DNA from: Archangium lansingense
Lineage (GTDB): Bacteria > Myxococcota > Myxococcia > Myxococcales > Myxococcaceae
DNA: 64,000 bases
NCBI RefSeq assembly: GCF_026626635.1
Contig: NZ_JAPNKA010000001.1
Location: forward strand, 7,874,001-7,938,000
Direction: 5' to 3'
Positions within the stretch are counted from its first letter, which is position 1. Every line of letters starts with the position of its first letter. Below the pieces are notes generated by a model. It was not told the DNA's origin. It saw nothing but the letters and a program-made list of their open reading frames with translations, and ran no database searches. A program made the translations under genes and the position numbers. Shown one piece after another: positions 43,696 to 52,006 of the stretch.

Positions 43696-45024
43696 TCACA
43701 GGAAGAACAGGTACTGATCGATACCGTAGGTGAAGTACACCGCGCCGGCGAAGGCGAGCCCCGCGGTGGCGTACTCGAGCACCGGGGAAGTGCGCTCCCG
43801 AGCCAGCAGCAGCAGCGCCAGCGGAACCAGGCAGTAGCGCTGCTCGATGAGCCAGGACGGCGTGAGGATGAGGAGCGTCAGCGGGAAGATGAGCAGGAAG
43901 CGCGGCTGCACCAGCTTCGTCTTCAGCAGGAGTAGACAGGAGAGCAACACCGGGATGAAGAACAGAATCTTGGAGAGGGCGCTCTGCGTTGCCAGGTGCA
44001 GCAACTGGTTCCGCAAGAAGGGAGCCTGCCCCACGTACTTCGCATCGTCGGAGTAGCGGAAAGCCTCTACGTTCAACTGGTTGTAGGGGTGGTCGTTCAC
44101 GAACGTGAGCATGAACACCCCGAACAGCAGCAGCGACAGCCCCAGCACCCACTTGTCACCCAGGCTCGCCAGGGCGGAGCGCAAGGAGGCCAGGTGGGTG
44201 GGAAGCGACAGGAAGAAGTAGAGGAAGAGGAACAGGTAGACGTTGCCCAACGTGAACTTGAGCGGATGCGCCGAGCGATCCCCCACGGCCACCCCTCCGT
44301 TGACGACGACGAAGACAGCGAACGCCGCGAGTCCGATCACGAAGAGGAGGTGCTGGCGCAGGAACGACACCACCCGCTCCCGGGACAACGTGGGGCCATG
44401 ATCTTCCAGGTAGGCCAGCCCGAGCACGAACACCAGGCAGATGATGTTGGTCTGCCGGACCAGCACGGAGAGGATGGCAACGGCGGCCGCGGCCTTCCGG
44501 CGCTGGCGCAGCACCAGCAGCACGGAGAGCAGGACGAGCAGCAGCGAGAACCCGTCCGTGTACAGCAGGAACAAGAACGGGAACAGGATGGGCAGGAAGG
44601 CGAACTGGAGCGTGGCCACCGCGGCGAACCGGGGGGTGAGCTGACGCACGATCAAGTAGAAGATGGGGATGACTGGCAGGCTGATGAGCGAGCTCAGCGA
44701 GCGGATCGCCGTGGAGCTCCGAGCGCCCGTCAGCCCGGCAAGCAGCACGAGCACCGCGTGATAGCCTGGGAACATGGTCAGTCCCTTGGCGATCTCCAGC
44801 TTGCCTCCCGCCACGGTCACGATCTGCAGGCCGTGCAGCCCTTCGTCCGCAGCCACCTCCCCTTGGTGCAGGCGCAGGAAGGCCCAGATACACGTCAGGG
44901 TGATGACAGCTGCCGCGGTGTATGTCTCGGCGCGAGAGCCGAGCCACGAGGTGACCAGGGGCGGTTGCGCCACCTCCGGTGCAGGCTGGAGGGCGCCAGC
45001 GGGGGCCCGATCGGTGTCCATCAT
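43696..45024 (-). CDS. ALG10-like membrane glucosyltransferase (GT-C fold)
   Basis: A 442-residue polytopic protein with about 10-12 hydrophobic segments. An acidic pair in the first extracytoplasmic loop (VAADEGLHGLQI, Asp60-Glu61) is followed by TMFPGYHAVL. The SVLVRQTNIICLVFV segment strongly recalls the VRQTNI motif of DIE2/ALG10 glucosyltransferases, and HPYNQLNVEAFRYSDD sits where ALG10 has its HPY loop. Eukaryotic ALG10 uses dolichyl-phosphate glucose in the ER; a bacterial version would use undecaprenyl-phosphate sugar at the periplasmic face. The divergent neighbour is an ALG5-like enzyme that would make that donor. It is 364 bp upstream of, and codirectional with, the NRPS operon. 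Confidence 0.7.
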   Translation of the reverse strand: MMDTDRAPAGALQPAPEVAQPPLVTSWLGSRAETYTAAAVITLTCIWAFLRLHQGEVAADEGLHGLQIVTVAGGKLEIAKGLTMFPGYHAVLVLLAGLTGARSSTAIRSLSSLISLPVIPIFYLIVRQLTPRFAAVATLQFAFLPILFPFLFLLYTDGFSLLLVLLSVLLVLRQRRKAAAAVAILSVLVRQTNIICLVFVLGLAYLEDHGPTLSRERVVSFLRQHLLFVIGLAAFAVFVVVNGGVAVGDRSAHPLKFTLGNVYLFLFLYFFLSLPTHLASLRSALASLGDKWVLGLSLLLFGVFMLTFVNDHPYNQLNVEAFRYSDDAKYVGQAPFLRNQLLHLATQSALSKILFFIPVLLSCLLLLKTKLVQPRFLLIFPLTLLILTPSWLIEQRYCLVPLALLLLARERTSPVLEYATAGLAFAGAVYFTYGIDQYLFFL

Positions 45025-45033
45025 GGGCTACGA

Positions 45034-45044
45034 CTGTAGTACAG
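45034..45044. promoter_or_regulatory. Short palindrome CTGTA-G-TACAG upstream of the ALG10-like gene
   Basis: A perfect 5-bp inverted repeat with a 1-bp centre, 10 bp before the ATG at 45,024, in an AT-rich divergent intergenic region. It is placed where a repressor could bind. No regulator is identified. Confidence 0.25.
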
Positions 45045-45154
45045 ACACAGGAAAACTTGCTATTAAAGAACGCTTGGAACTCCGCTGAATAGTCAGATTT
45101 CCATTCCAGCCGGTTTATTTTATAAAACGTGACAAACCGGCCTAATTAGCTAAC

Positions 45155-45160
45155 TATAAT
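45155..45160 (+). promoter_or_regulatory. Consensus -10 (TATAAT) directly before the GTG of the ALG5-like gene
   Basis: TATAAT ends 6 bp before the GTG at 45,167. Transcription would therefore begin at or within a base or two of the start codon, giving a leaderless mRNA. The -35 region is weak (GTGACA with a 20-bp spacer). Confidence 0.45.
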
Positions 45161-45166
45161 ATTCGC

Positions 45167-46033
45167 GTGAGTACGATCACCGTCAGCGTCGTCATCCCTG
45201 CTTACAACGAAGGCGAGCGGCTTCCTCCTTATTTGGGGCAGCTCGTGCAGGAAGGCATCAGGAACCCCTCTCCGGCGGTGGAAATCATCGTCTCGGACGA
45301 TGGAAGCAAGCCGGAGCATGCGGAGCGGCATCGCGCCTGCGTGGCGGCTGCCCAGTCGATGCTGTCACGCGCCGGGTCTCCGCACCGCGTCTCCTACGTG
45401 GCTGCCGAGCGCAATGGCGGTAAGGGCTCGGCCATCCGGCGCGGCTGGCGGAATGTAGCTCCCGAGACAACATGGTTGGCGTTCGTGGACGCCGATGGCT
45501 CCGTGGGAGCGGTGGACTTCTTCCGGCTGGCCGCGCTGGCGGCTTCGTCCTCGGACGTGGACGTGCTGGCCGGGTCGCGCATCCTCATGGCGGGCCGCCA
45601 GGTGAAGCGCAACCTCTTCCGCCACCTCCAGGGCCGGGTCTTCGCCACCTTCACGGATCTGCAGTTCCAGCTCCATTATTACGACACCCAATGCGGGGTG
45701 AAGTTCTTCCGCGCCTCGCTGCTGCGCCCGCTGCTGCCGGTATTGAAGGAGGAGCGCTGGCTGCTGGACGTGGAGCTGCTGGCGTTGATGAAGCGGCACA
45801 ATGCTCGCGCCCTCGAGGTCCCCATCGACTGGGCGGAGGTCGAAGGCTCCAAGATCGTCCCCGGCATGGACGCCCTGCGCATGTTCTGGGGTCTGACGCA
45901 GCTGAAGCACCGGCTGGCTCGCCTGCCGGATGTGGCCCTCACCCCAGAGGTGGGCGGAGAAACGGTGCAGCTCCCAGTGCGAGAGGAGGCCCCCCCGTCC
46001 TCCGAGGCCCCTCGCCAGAAGCAGGCCTCGTAG
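45167..46033 (+). CDS. ALG5/DPM1-like family 2 glycosyltransferase (polyprenyl-phosphate sugar synthase)
   Basis: A 288-residue GT2 enzyme beginning with VSVVIPAYNEGERLP. It has the nucleotide-binding pair DDGS (44-45), NGGKGSAIRRG and the metal-binding DAD (108-110, FVDADGS). It also has DTQCGVKFFR and WLLDVELLALMKR, which are hallmarks of dolichyl-phosphate glucosyltransferase relatives. It would transfer glucose or a similar hexose from a nucleotide sugar to undecaprenyl phosphate on the cytoplasmic side. The GTG start is required because the catalytic fold begins six residues later. It pairs functionally with the divergent ALG10-like gene. Confidence 0.85.
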   Translation: MSTITVSVVIPAYNEGERLPPYLGQLVQEGIRNPSPAVEIIVSDDGSKPEHAERHRACVAAAQSMLSRAGSPHRVSYVAAERNGGKGSAIRRGWRNVAPETTWLAFVDADGSVGAVDFFRLAALAASSSDVDVLAGSRILMAGRQVKRNLFRHLQGRVFATFTDLQFQLHYYDTQCGVKFFRASLLRPLLPVLKEERWLLDVELLALMKRHNARALEVPIDWAEVEGSKIVPGMDALRMFWGLTQLKHRLARLPDVALTPEVGGETVQLPVREEAPPSSEAPRQKQAS

Positions 46034-46102
46034 GGTTAGCAGCGCCCTCCGCTCCTCTTAGGACAGCGTTGGCGCACCGCACCTTCCGACCGCGAGCTGT
46101 TC

Positions 46103-46129
46103 CAACTGGTCCGACCATCGGACCAGTTG
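46103..46129. terminator. Perfect 12-bp hairpin between convergent genes
   Basis: CAACTGGTCCGA and its exact complement TCGGACCAGTTG flank a 3-nt loop (CCA). It lies between the 3' ends of the GT2 gene and the MFS gene, so a bidirectional terminator is likely. No T-tract is present on either side. Confidence 0.5.
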
Positions 46130-46183
46130 CGCGAGTTCGAGCCCGGAAGCCGCTCTTCTCTTCGCATCGTGCTCAGCGCATCC

Positions 46184-47527
46184 CTACCCCGCGCCCAGCG
46201 GAGAAGCGGAGGGCTCGGCAGGCGCGGAGGGCTCGGGAGCCGCATCCTCAACGCGGCGCAGGCTCGCGGAGAGGGCCCCGAGCGAGACGAACAGGAACGT
46301 GCCGAACCCCAGCACCGCGAAGAGCAGCGCGATGCCGCGTCCCTGCCCCACTCCGATGAGCTGCCCGGCACTGGCGGCCAGCGTTCCCCCAGGCGCCATC
46401 CAGGGCTCGAAGAGGCTATCCGCCAGAGGGCCCGCCAGCAGATACGCCACGGGCACCGATGCTCCCGACACCGCCGAGTGCACCGCCATCACGCGCCCAT
46501 GGATGTCCGTGGGCACGAGCCGCTGCCAGATGGACTGATCGCAGGCGGTGATGAGGGGCACGGAGAGCAACACGCCGAAAGCCCCAGCCGCCACCAGGGG
46601 CGCCGAAGCCTGAAGCGAGCCAACGAGCAAGAAGACGCCCTGGAGCAGCAGGAAGCCCAACACCCCGTGGATGCGCCGCTGGGGGCCGCCCCAGGCCATC
46701 ATGGCGACGCTGCCCACCACCATGCCCATGCCTCCCACGAACAGGACGATGGACAGCACCTGCACGCTGGCGAAGGACAGCATGAGCGGGGTGATGAGCA
46801 CCTGGACCATGCCCAGGTTGAAGCTCATCGCGGTGATGAGCAGCAGCAGGATCAGCAGCCCCCGGCGGGCGCGGATGTAGCTCCAGCCCTCGGCGGCGTC
46901 CCGAAGGAAGAGGAGCGGGTCGGACGAATGGTGTCCCGTGGGCGCGCCGACCAGGGGCAGCCGCACGGCGCTGAGCACGGCGACGGCGAACAGGAAGCTG
47001 CTGATGTCGATGACCAGGATGCCGAGGACCTCGATGTGCGGCATGAGGAAGCCGGCCAGCAGCGGCGCCACGAGGTAGCCCAGCGCGACTCCGAGCTGCG
47101 CGAGCCCGTTGGCCTTCCCCAGCTCCTCGGGCGGCACCAGCACGGCCGTCACCTTGCTGAAGGCCGGCAGGTGGATGGCGTTGAAGGTCGCTCCAATCGC
47201 CACCAGGCCGATAATGGCCAGGACCTCCAGCAGTCCGGTGCCGAAGAGCAGCGCAATGGCCAGCGAGCAGACGCCGGCACCGACATGGCCGGCGATGAGC
47301 ACGGAGCGCAGGTCCCTGCGGTCCACGAACCCGCCCATCAGCGGCGCGAAGATGACACGCGGGGCCAGGTTGGCCAGCGCCACCAGCGAGTACATCATCG
47401 TCGACTGGGTGCGCTGATACACCCAGACGCCCAGGCCGAACGCGGTGAGCTGCGAACCAACGAGCGACACCGTCTGGGCGATCCAGAGCAGCAGGAAACG
47501 GCGGGAATGGCCGGCGGGCCCGGTCAT
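46184..47527 (-). CDS. MFS efflux transporter (MFS_3 type)
   Basis: A 447-residue protein with 12 predicted membrane segments. It has the loop 2-3 signature region GGFVDRRDLRSVLIAGH and a similar motif after the central loop (GRVMAVHSAVSGASVP), typical of the macrolide-efflux/enterobactin exporter branch. I chose ATG at 47,527 (MTGPAGHSRRF) because the first membrane helix begins soon after it. It lies just beyond the glycosyltransferase pair and could export the NRPS/PKS product, but it is convergent to its neighbour and not in the operon, so the link is by proximity only. Confidence 0.8.
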   Translation of the reverse strand: MTGPAGHSRRFLLLWIAQTVSLVGSQLTAFGLGVWVYQRTQSTMMYSLVALANLAPRVIFAPLMGGFVDRRDLRSVLIAGHVGAGVCSLAIALLFGTGLLEVLAIIGLVAIGATFNAIHLPAFSKVTAVLVPPEELGKANGLAQLGVALGYLVAPLLAGFLMPHIEVLGILVIDISSFLFAVAVLSAVRLPLVGAPTGHHSSDPLLFLRDAAEGWSYIRARRGLLILLLLITAMSFNLGMVQVLITPLMLSFASVQVLSIVLFVGGMGMVVGSVAMMAWGGPQRRIHGVLGFLLLQGVFLLVGSLQASAPLVAAGAFGVLLSVPLITACDQSIWQRLVPTDIHGRVMAVHSAVSGASVPVAYLLAGPLADSLFEPWMAPGGTLAASAGQLIGVGQGRGIALLFAVLGFGTFLFVSLGALSASLRRVEDAAPEPSAPAEPSASPLGAG

Positions 47528-47703
47528 GCGAGTTCTTCCAGGGTGGGGGCGCTCCGCGGCGAATGCGTCGACGCGTGTCTCCAACACCGAGCCCGCTTCA
47601 TCTCACAAAAAAGGAAGGCCCGGAAGCCCCAGACACTCGCAGATACCCGAGAATCTGCGGTAGAGAGATGGCTCCCCCTGGCCGCCGGAGAGCAACGCGA
47701 GTC

Positions 47704-49431
47704 ATGTCAGTGGAAGTCCCCAGGCCAGAAGCGTCCCCCGAGCAGGTGAACTGGATGTTCCGGCTGGCGGTGCTGGCCACCTTCACCTGCACCTGGTTCG
47801 TCATCAACGGCTACCGCTTCGGAATCATCGACCACAGCATCCACCTGGGCTTTCTGCTGCGGGAGTTGGACCCCACGCTGCTGAAGGGGGATCCACTCAT
47901 CGAGGCCGCCGCCAACCACCCGAGCCTCTTCTGGACGCTGCAGGTGCCGCTGCTGCGCTGGGTGTCCGTGGAGGTGCTGTACCTCGTCGTCCACGTCATC
48001 TCGGTGGTCCTGGTGCTGGCGGGCACCGCGACCCTCGCCCGGACCCTCTATCCGGGTCGGCATTCGGAGTGGGTGGCGACGCTCGCCATGCTGGCGGTGC
48101 TGATTCCCCGGAACTACGCCGGCATCCCCATGATGGACGAGCTGGTGCTCAACCGCACCGTGTCGCTCGGGCCTCTGCTGTTCGCGCTGGTACTGGGGGT
48201 GAAGCGCCGCTACGCCGCCGCCTTCCTGCTGACAGGCGTGGTCTTCCTCATCCACCCCACCACCGCCATCCACGCGGCCATCCTGCTGTGGTTCGCCGCG
48301 CTCTTCGACCGGGAGCGCCGCCGGGCAGTGGTGACCGGGCCGCTGCTGTGCATGCTCGCCGCCTCGCCGCTGCTGGTGCCCATGCTGCGTCACGGAGCCG
48401 CCTCCGGGGTGCCCTTCCCTCCTCCCGAGGAGTGGGTGCTGCTGACGCGGATCCTGGTGAGCTGGCACCACTACCCGCGCGACTGGTCGTCCCAGGTGTG
48501 GATGCAGTTGCTGGTGCCATCGGTGGTGCTGACCCTGGCCCTGCGCGCGCGCCGCAACCGCCCGGTGGAGGCCTACCTGTGCGGCGTGGTCTTCGCCTGT
48601 GTCCTGGGGTTCGTCGGGACGGAGGTGCTGCACTTTCCCACGGCCCTGCACCTGCACCTGCAGGAAGTGCTGCGCTTCGTCCCCTACTTCACGGCCGTCT
48701 GCGGCGCGGCGTGGGTGCTGGAGACCTGGCCCGCCCCCGGCGAGCGCAAGCTGCCCGGACTGGCGGCCGCGCTGCTCTACCTCGGCTTCGCCTCCATCCA
48801 GGTGGAGCTGGCCTTCGTGGCCATGGCGGCGCTCCTCTTCGTGCGGCCCGCCGCTCGCGAGCCGCCGCGGCCCCTGCGCCTGCGGTGGCTCGTGGGGCTG
48901 GGGGTGATCGCGGCCCCGCTCGTCTTCGCCATCCGTGTCTACGGCTACAAGGTGCCGCCCAACTTCCTGCCCCGCGTGGACATGTACAAGGGGGCGCGGT
49001 TGATGGCGTGGTCGAACCAGCACCTGCCGAAGGACGCGATGGTGGTGCTACCTCCCTTCTTCCATGAATGGGACCTGGCCTTCCGCTATGGCGCCCGGCG
49101 CGCCACCTTCACCACCTTCAAGGACGGGGCGGAGGGCTCCTTCAGCCTGGCCTTCATGCAGGACTGGAAGCAGCGCATGGAAGCGCTCTGCGGGTGCCAG
49201 CCCTTCGAGTCGCTCGCCACGAGGACGGACGAGCCCTGGTATCCGCGGGTGCTCGCGATGCACGAGGTGCTCAAGCAGGGCTACCGGTCCGCGGACGCCA
49301 CACGCCTGCGCGAGCTGGGGGCACGCTACGGCGCCACCCACGTGGTGTTCGAGGCGACGGACAAGGAGCACCCCGAGTTCCCCCTGCTGTACGCCGACGA
49401 CGAGTTCAGGCTCTACCGCCTCACTCCCTGA
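47704..49431 (+). CDS. Polytopic membrane protein (DUF6798-like)
   Basis: About 575 residues with 10 or more hydrophobic segments in the first two thirds, followed by a soluble C-terminal domain (about 410 onward) that may face the periplasm. Conserved-looking features are MMDELVLNRTVSLGPL, VFLIHPTTAIHAA and, in the C-terminal domain, LPPFFHEWDLAFR and ATFTTFKDGAEG. From memory this matches the DUF6798 family, whose function is unknown and whose layout resembles GT-C glycosyltransferases. ATG at 47,704 is preferred; ATG at 47,668 is possible. It ends 104 bp before the permease genes. Confidence 0.65.
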   Translation: MSVEVPRPEASPEQVNWMFRLAVLATFTCTWFVINGYRFGIIDHSIHLGFLLRELDPTLLKGDPLIEAAANHPSLFWTLQVPLLRWVSVEVLYLVVHVISVVLVLAGTATLARTLYPGRHSEWVATLAMLAVLIPRNYAGIPMMDELVLNRTVSLGPLLFALVLGVKRRYAAAFLLTGVVFLIHPTTAIHAAILLWFAALFDRERRRAVVTGPLLCMLAASPLLVPMLRHGAASGVPFPPPEEWVLLTRILVSWHHYPRDWSSQVWMQLLVPSVVLTLALRARRNRPVEAYLCGVVFACVLGFVGTEVLHFPTALHLHLQEVLRFVPYFTAVCGAAWVLETWPAPGERKLPGLAAALLYLGFASIQVELAFVAMAALLFVRPAAREPPRPLRLRWLVGLGVIAAPLVFAIRVYGYKVPPNFLPRVDMYKGARLMAWSNQHLPKDAMVVLPPFFHEWDLAFRYGARRATFTTFKDGAEGSFSLAFMQDWKQRMEALCGCQPFESLATRTDEPWYPRVLAMHEVLKQGYRSADATRLRELGARYGATHVVFEATDKEHPEFPLLYADDEFRLYRLTP

Positions 49432-49535
49432 GTGGGAAAAGCCCACCCCCCCACGCTGGTCCTGCCTCGCCCTCGCTGATACATTCTCATGAAATACATG
49501 GTTTACGAGAAGAGACGAGACCAGGGAGCGCCCTC

Positions 49536-50762
49536 ATGCGCCTGAGGGTGGACCTCTACGAGGGCGCGCGCATCGCGCTCTTCTCCCTGGGAGCCAACCG
49601 CCTGCGCACGGGGCTCACCACCCTGGGCATCGGGATTGGCGTGGCCACGCTGCTCGCCATCGTGGGCATCATCCAAGGCCTCAACAGCTCGTTCGAGCGT
49701 CAGCTCGCCTCGCTGGGCCCGCACACGCTGATGGCCTCGCGCTACCCCTGGGTGATGGCGGGCGACTGGTGGGAGTACCGCAAACGCAAGCCCTTCACCC
49801 GCGAGCAGATCGAGCAGGTGCGGCTGCACGCCACCTATATCAGCCACATCTCGCCCCACGTGAGGCGCATGTCGGACGTGGCCGCGGACAACGAGCAGGT
49901 CTCCAAGGTGGACATCGAGGGCGTCACCCAGGACTACCTGGAGACGACGGCCCTGGAGCTGACGAGCGGGCGCTTCCTCACCCCGGAGGATGATGCGTCG
50001 GGGCAGGCGGTGGTGGTGCTCGGCTCGGAGGTGGAGGAGGTCCTCTTCCCGAAGGTCAAGGCGGTGGGGCGCCAGGTGCGGATCGCCGGGCGCTCGTTCC
50101 TCGTGGTGGGGACGCTGGCGCGCAAGGGCCGGATGCTGGATCGCAACCAGGATCTGCGGGTGCTCGTGCCCTTCAGCACCTTCGTGGACCGCTTTGGCCA
50201 GGCGCGAAGCATGTCCATCTCCATGAAGGTGGGGAAGCCCGAGCACATCAACCAGGCCGAGGAGCAGCTCGTGGGCGTCCTCCGCCGCGCGCGCGGCACG
50301 CCGCCCGGGAGCCCGGATGACTTCACCCTCAACCGCCCGGAGATGCTGGCGAACACGTACGCGCAGCTCACCGGAGCGCTCTTTGGCGTCGCAGTGGGCG
50401 TGGGCCTCATCTGCCTCCTGGTGGGAGGCATCGGCATCATGAACATCATGCTGGTGTCCGTGCGCGAGCGCACCCGGGAGATCGGCGTCCGCCGGGCGCT
50501 GGGAGCCCACAAGCGCACCATCATCCTGCAGTTCCTGATGGAGGCCTCGGCTGTGTCCGCGCTGGGAGGAACGCTGGGCACCGCCGTGGGGTTGGGCGCG
50601 GCGCAGGTGGTGTCCCTCTTCAGTCCGCTGGCCGCGGCGATCCAGCCGCTCACGGTGGTCAGCAGCATCATCTTCTCCGCCGTGGTGGGGCTGCTGTTCG
50701 GCGTCTGGCCCGCCGCTCGCGCCGCAAACCTGGATCCGGTGGAAGCCCTCCGTTACGAGTAG
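49536..50762 (+). CDS. MacB/FtsX-type ABC transporter permease
   Basis: A 408-residue permease with an N-terminal membrane helix (TTLGIGIGVATLLAIVGI). A large periplasmic MacB-PCD domain follows (about 45-270), and three C-terminal helices include GGIGIMNIMLVSVRERTREIGVRRALGA, the FtsX signature. GGGAG lies about 9 nt before the ATG. Members act with an ATPase and often an adaptor to move substrates, or signals, across the envelope. No ATPase gene is adjacent. The next permease gene starts 6 bp later, so the two probably form a heterodimer. Confidence 0.88.
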   Translation: MRLRVDLYEGARIALFSLGANRLRTGLTTLGIGIGVATLLAIVGIIQGLNSSFERQLASLGPHTLMASRYPWVMAGDWWEYRKRKPFTREQIEQVRLHATYISHISPHVRRMSDVAADNEQVSKVDIEGVTQDYLETTALELTSGRFLTPEDDASGQAVVVLGSEVEEVLFPKVKAVGRQVRIAGRSFLVVGTLARKGRMLDRNQDLRVLVPFSTFVDRFGQARSMSISMKVGKPEHINQAEEQLVGVLRRARGTPPGSPDDFTLNRPEMLANTYAQLTGALFGVAVGVGLICLLVGGIGIMNIMLVSVRERTREIGVRRALGAHKRTIILQFLMEASAVSALGGTLGTAVGLGAAQVVSLFSPLAAAIQPLTVVSSIIFSAVVGLLFGVWPAARAANLDPVEALRYE

Positions 50763-50768
50763 GCCCTC

Positions 50769-52001
50769 ATGTTCGCCCTGCTGGACAACCTGCGACTCGC
50801 GCTCTCCACGCTGCTGGGCAACCCGCTGCGCTCGCTGCTCACCCTGCTGGGCATCGTCATCGGCGTCACCACCGTCATCGTGATGATGGGCCTCATCGAA
50901 GGCCTGCAGGTCAAGGTCAACAGCGACCTGGCCCAGCTCGGCTCCAACACCTTCGAGGTGAACAAGTGGCCCCTGGCGCTGGGGCGCTTCGACTGGCACT
51001 ACTACGCTAGGCGCAAGAACATCACCATGGACGACGTGGACGCCATCCGCGAGTCGTGTCCCTCGGTGTTGCAGGTCTCTGCCAGCCTCCCCCAATGGGG
51101 CCAGAAGGTGGCCTCCTCGCTGGCGCAGACCCGGCCCACGGTGGAGATCAAGGGCGCTACGCCCGAGGCGGTGGAGACGAGCTCGCTGACCGTGTCCGAG
51201 GGGCGCTTCCTCAACGAGGTGGACCACAAGGAGGGGCGCTACGTGGCCGTGCTGGGGGTGGACGTGGCGGAGGCGCTCTTCCCCCAGAAGACGGACGCGC
51301 TCGGGCGCACGGTGCGCATCCAGAACCGTCCCTTCACCGTCATCGGCCTGCTGCAGCGGCGCGGCAGCTACCTGGGCCTGATGAGCATGGACAACATCGT
51401 CTACATCCCCATGAGCACCTTCCAGACGCTCTACGGCAAGGGGCGCTCGCTGGACGTGAAGGTGCAGGCCCAGTCCGCGGAGCTGATGAGCCGCGCGCAG
51501 GACGAGGTGACGGTGCTCATGCGGCGGCGGCGCGCCGTGCCCGAGGGCCAGCCCGCCGACTTCGACATTCACACCAACGAGTCGATGACGCGGATGGTGA
51601 ACGAGCTGTCCACCGTCATCCGCGCCGCCAGCTTCGGCGTGTGCCTGCTATCGCTGGTGGTGGGAGGAATTGGCATCCTCAACATCATGCTGGTGTCCGT
51701 CATGGAGCGGACCCGCGAGATTGGCGTGCGCAAGGCCCTGGGCGCCAAGCGGCGGCGCATCCTGGGCCAGTTCGCCACCGAGGCCATGGCGCTCGCGCTG
51801 GTGGGTGGCGTGCTCGGCGTGGGGCTGGGCTACGGTCTGGCCGTGCTGGCGAAGTGGGTGATCGGCATCCCGGTGGTGGTGCCCACCTGGGCCGTGGTGC
51901 TCTCACTGGTGATGAGCTCGGGGGTGGGCCTGCTGTTCGGCATCTACCCCGCGGCGCGTGCGGCCCGGTTGGATCCGGTGGAGGCCATGCGCGCGGAGTG
52001 A
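50769..52001 (+). CDS. MacB/FtsX-type ABC transporter permease (second subunit)
   Basis: A 410-residue paralogue of the preceding gene with the same layout. The first helix is LLTLLGIVIGVTTVIVMMG, a periplasmic domain follows, and the C-terminal segment GGIGILNIMLVSVMERTREIGVRKALGA leads into three helices. It is separated from the first gene by 6 bp. Two different permeases side by side suggest a heteromeric complex whose ATPase and adaptor are encoded elsewhere. It ends 5 bp from the convergent FHA-GGDEF gene, leaving no room for a terminator. Confidence 0.88.
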   Translation: MFALLDNLRLALSTLLGNPLRSLLTLLGIVIGVTTVIVMMGLIEGLQVKVNSDLAQLGSNTFEVNKWPLALGRFDWHYYARRKNITMDDVDAIRESCPSVLQVSASLPQWGQKVASSLAQTRPTVEIKGATPEAVETSSLTVSEGRFLNEVDHKEGRYVAVLGVDVAEALFPQKTDALGRTVRIQNRPFTVIGLLQRRGSYLGLMSMDNIVYIPMSTFQTLYGKGRSLDVKVQAQSAELMSRAQDEVTVLMRRRRAVPEGQPADFDIHTNESMTRMVNELSTVIRAASFGVCLLSLVVGGIGILNIMLVSVMERTREIGVRKALGAKRRRILGQFATEAMALALVGGVLGVGLGYGLAVLAKWVIGIPVVVPTWAVVLSLVMSSGVGLLFGIYPAARAARLDPVEAMRAE

Positions 52002-52006
52002 GCCGC

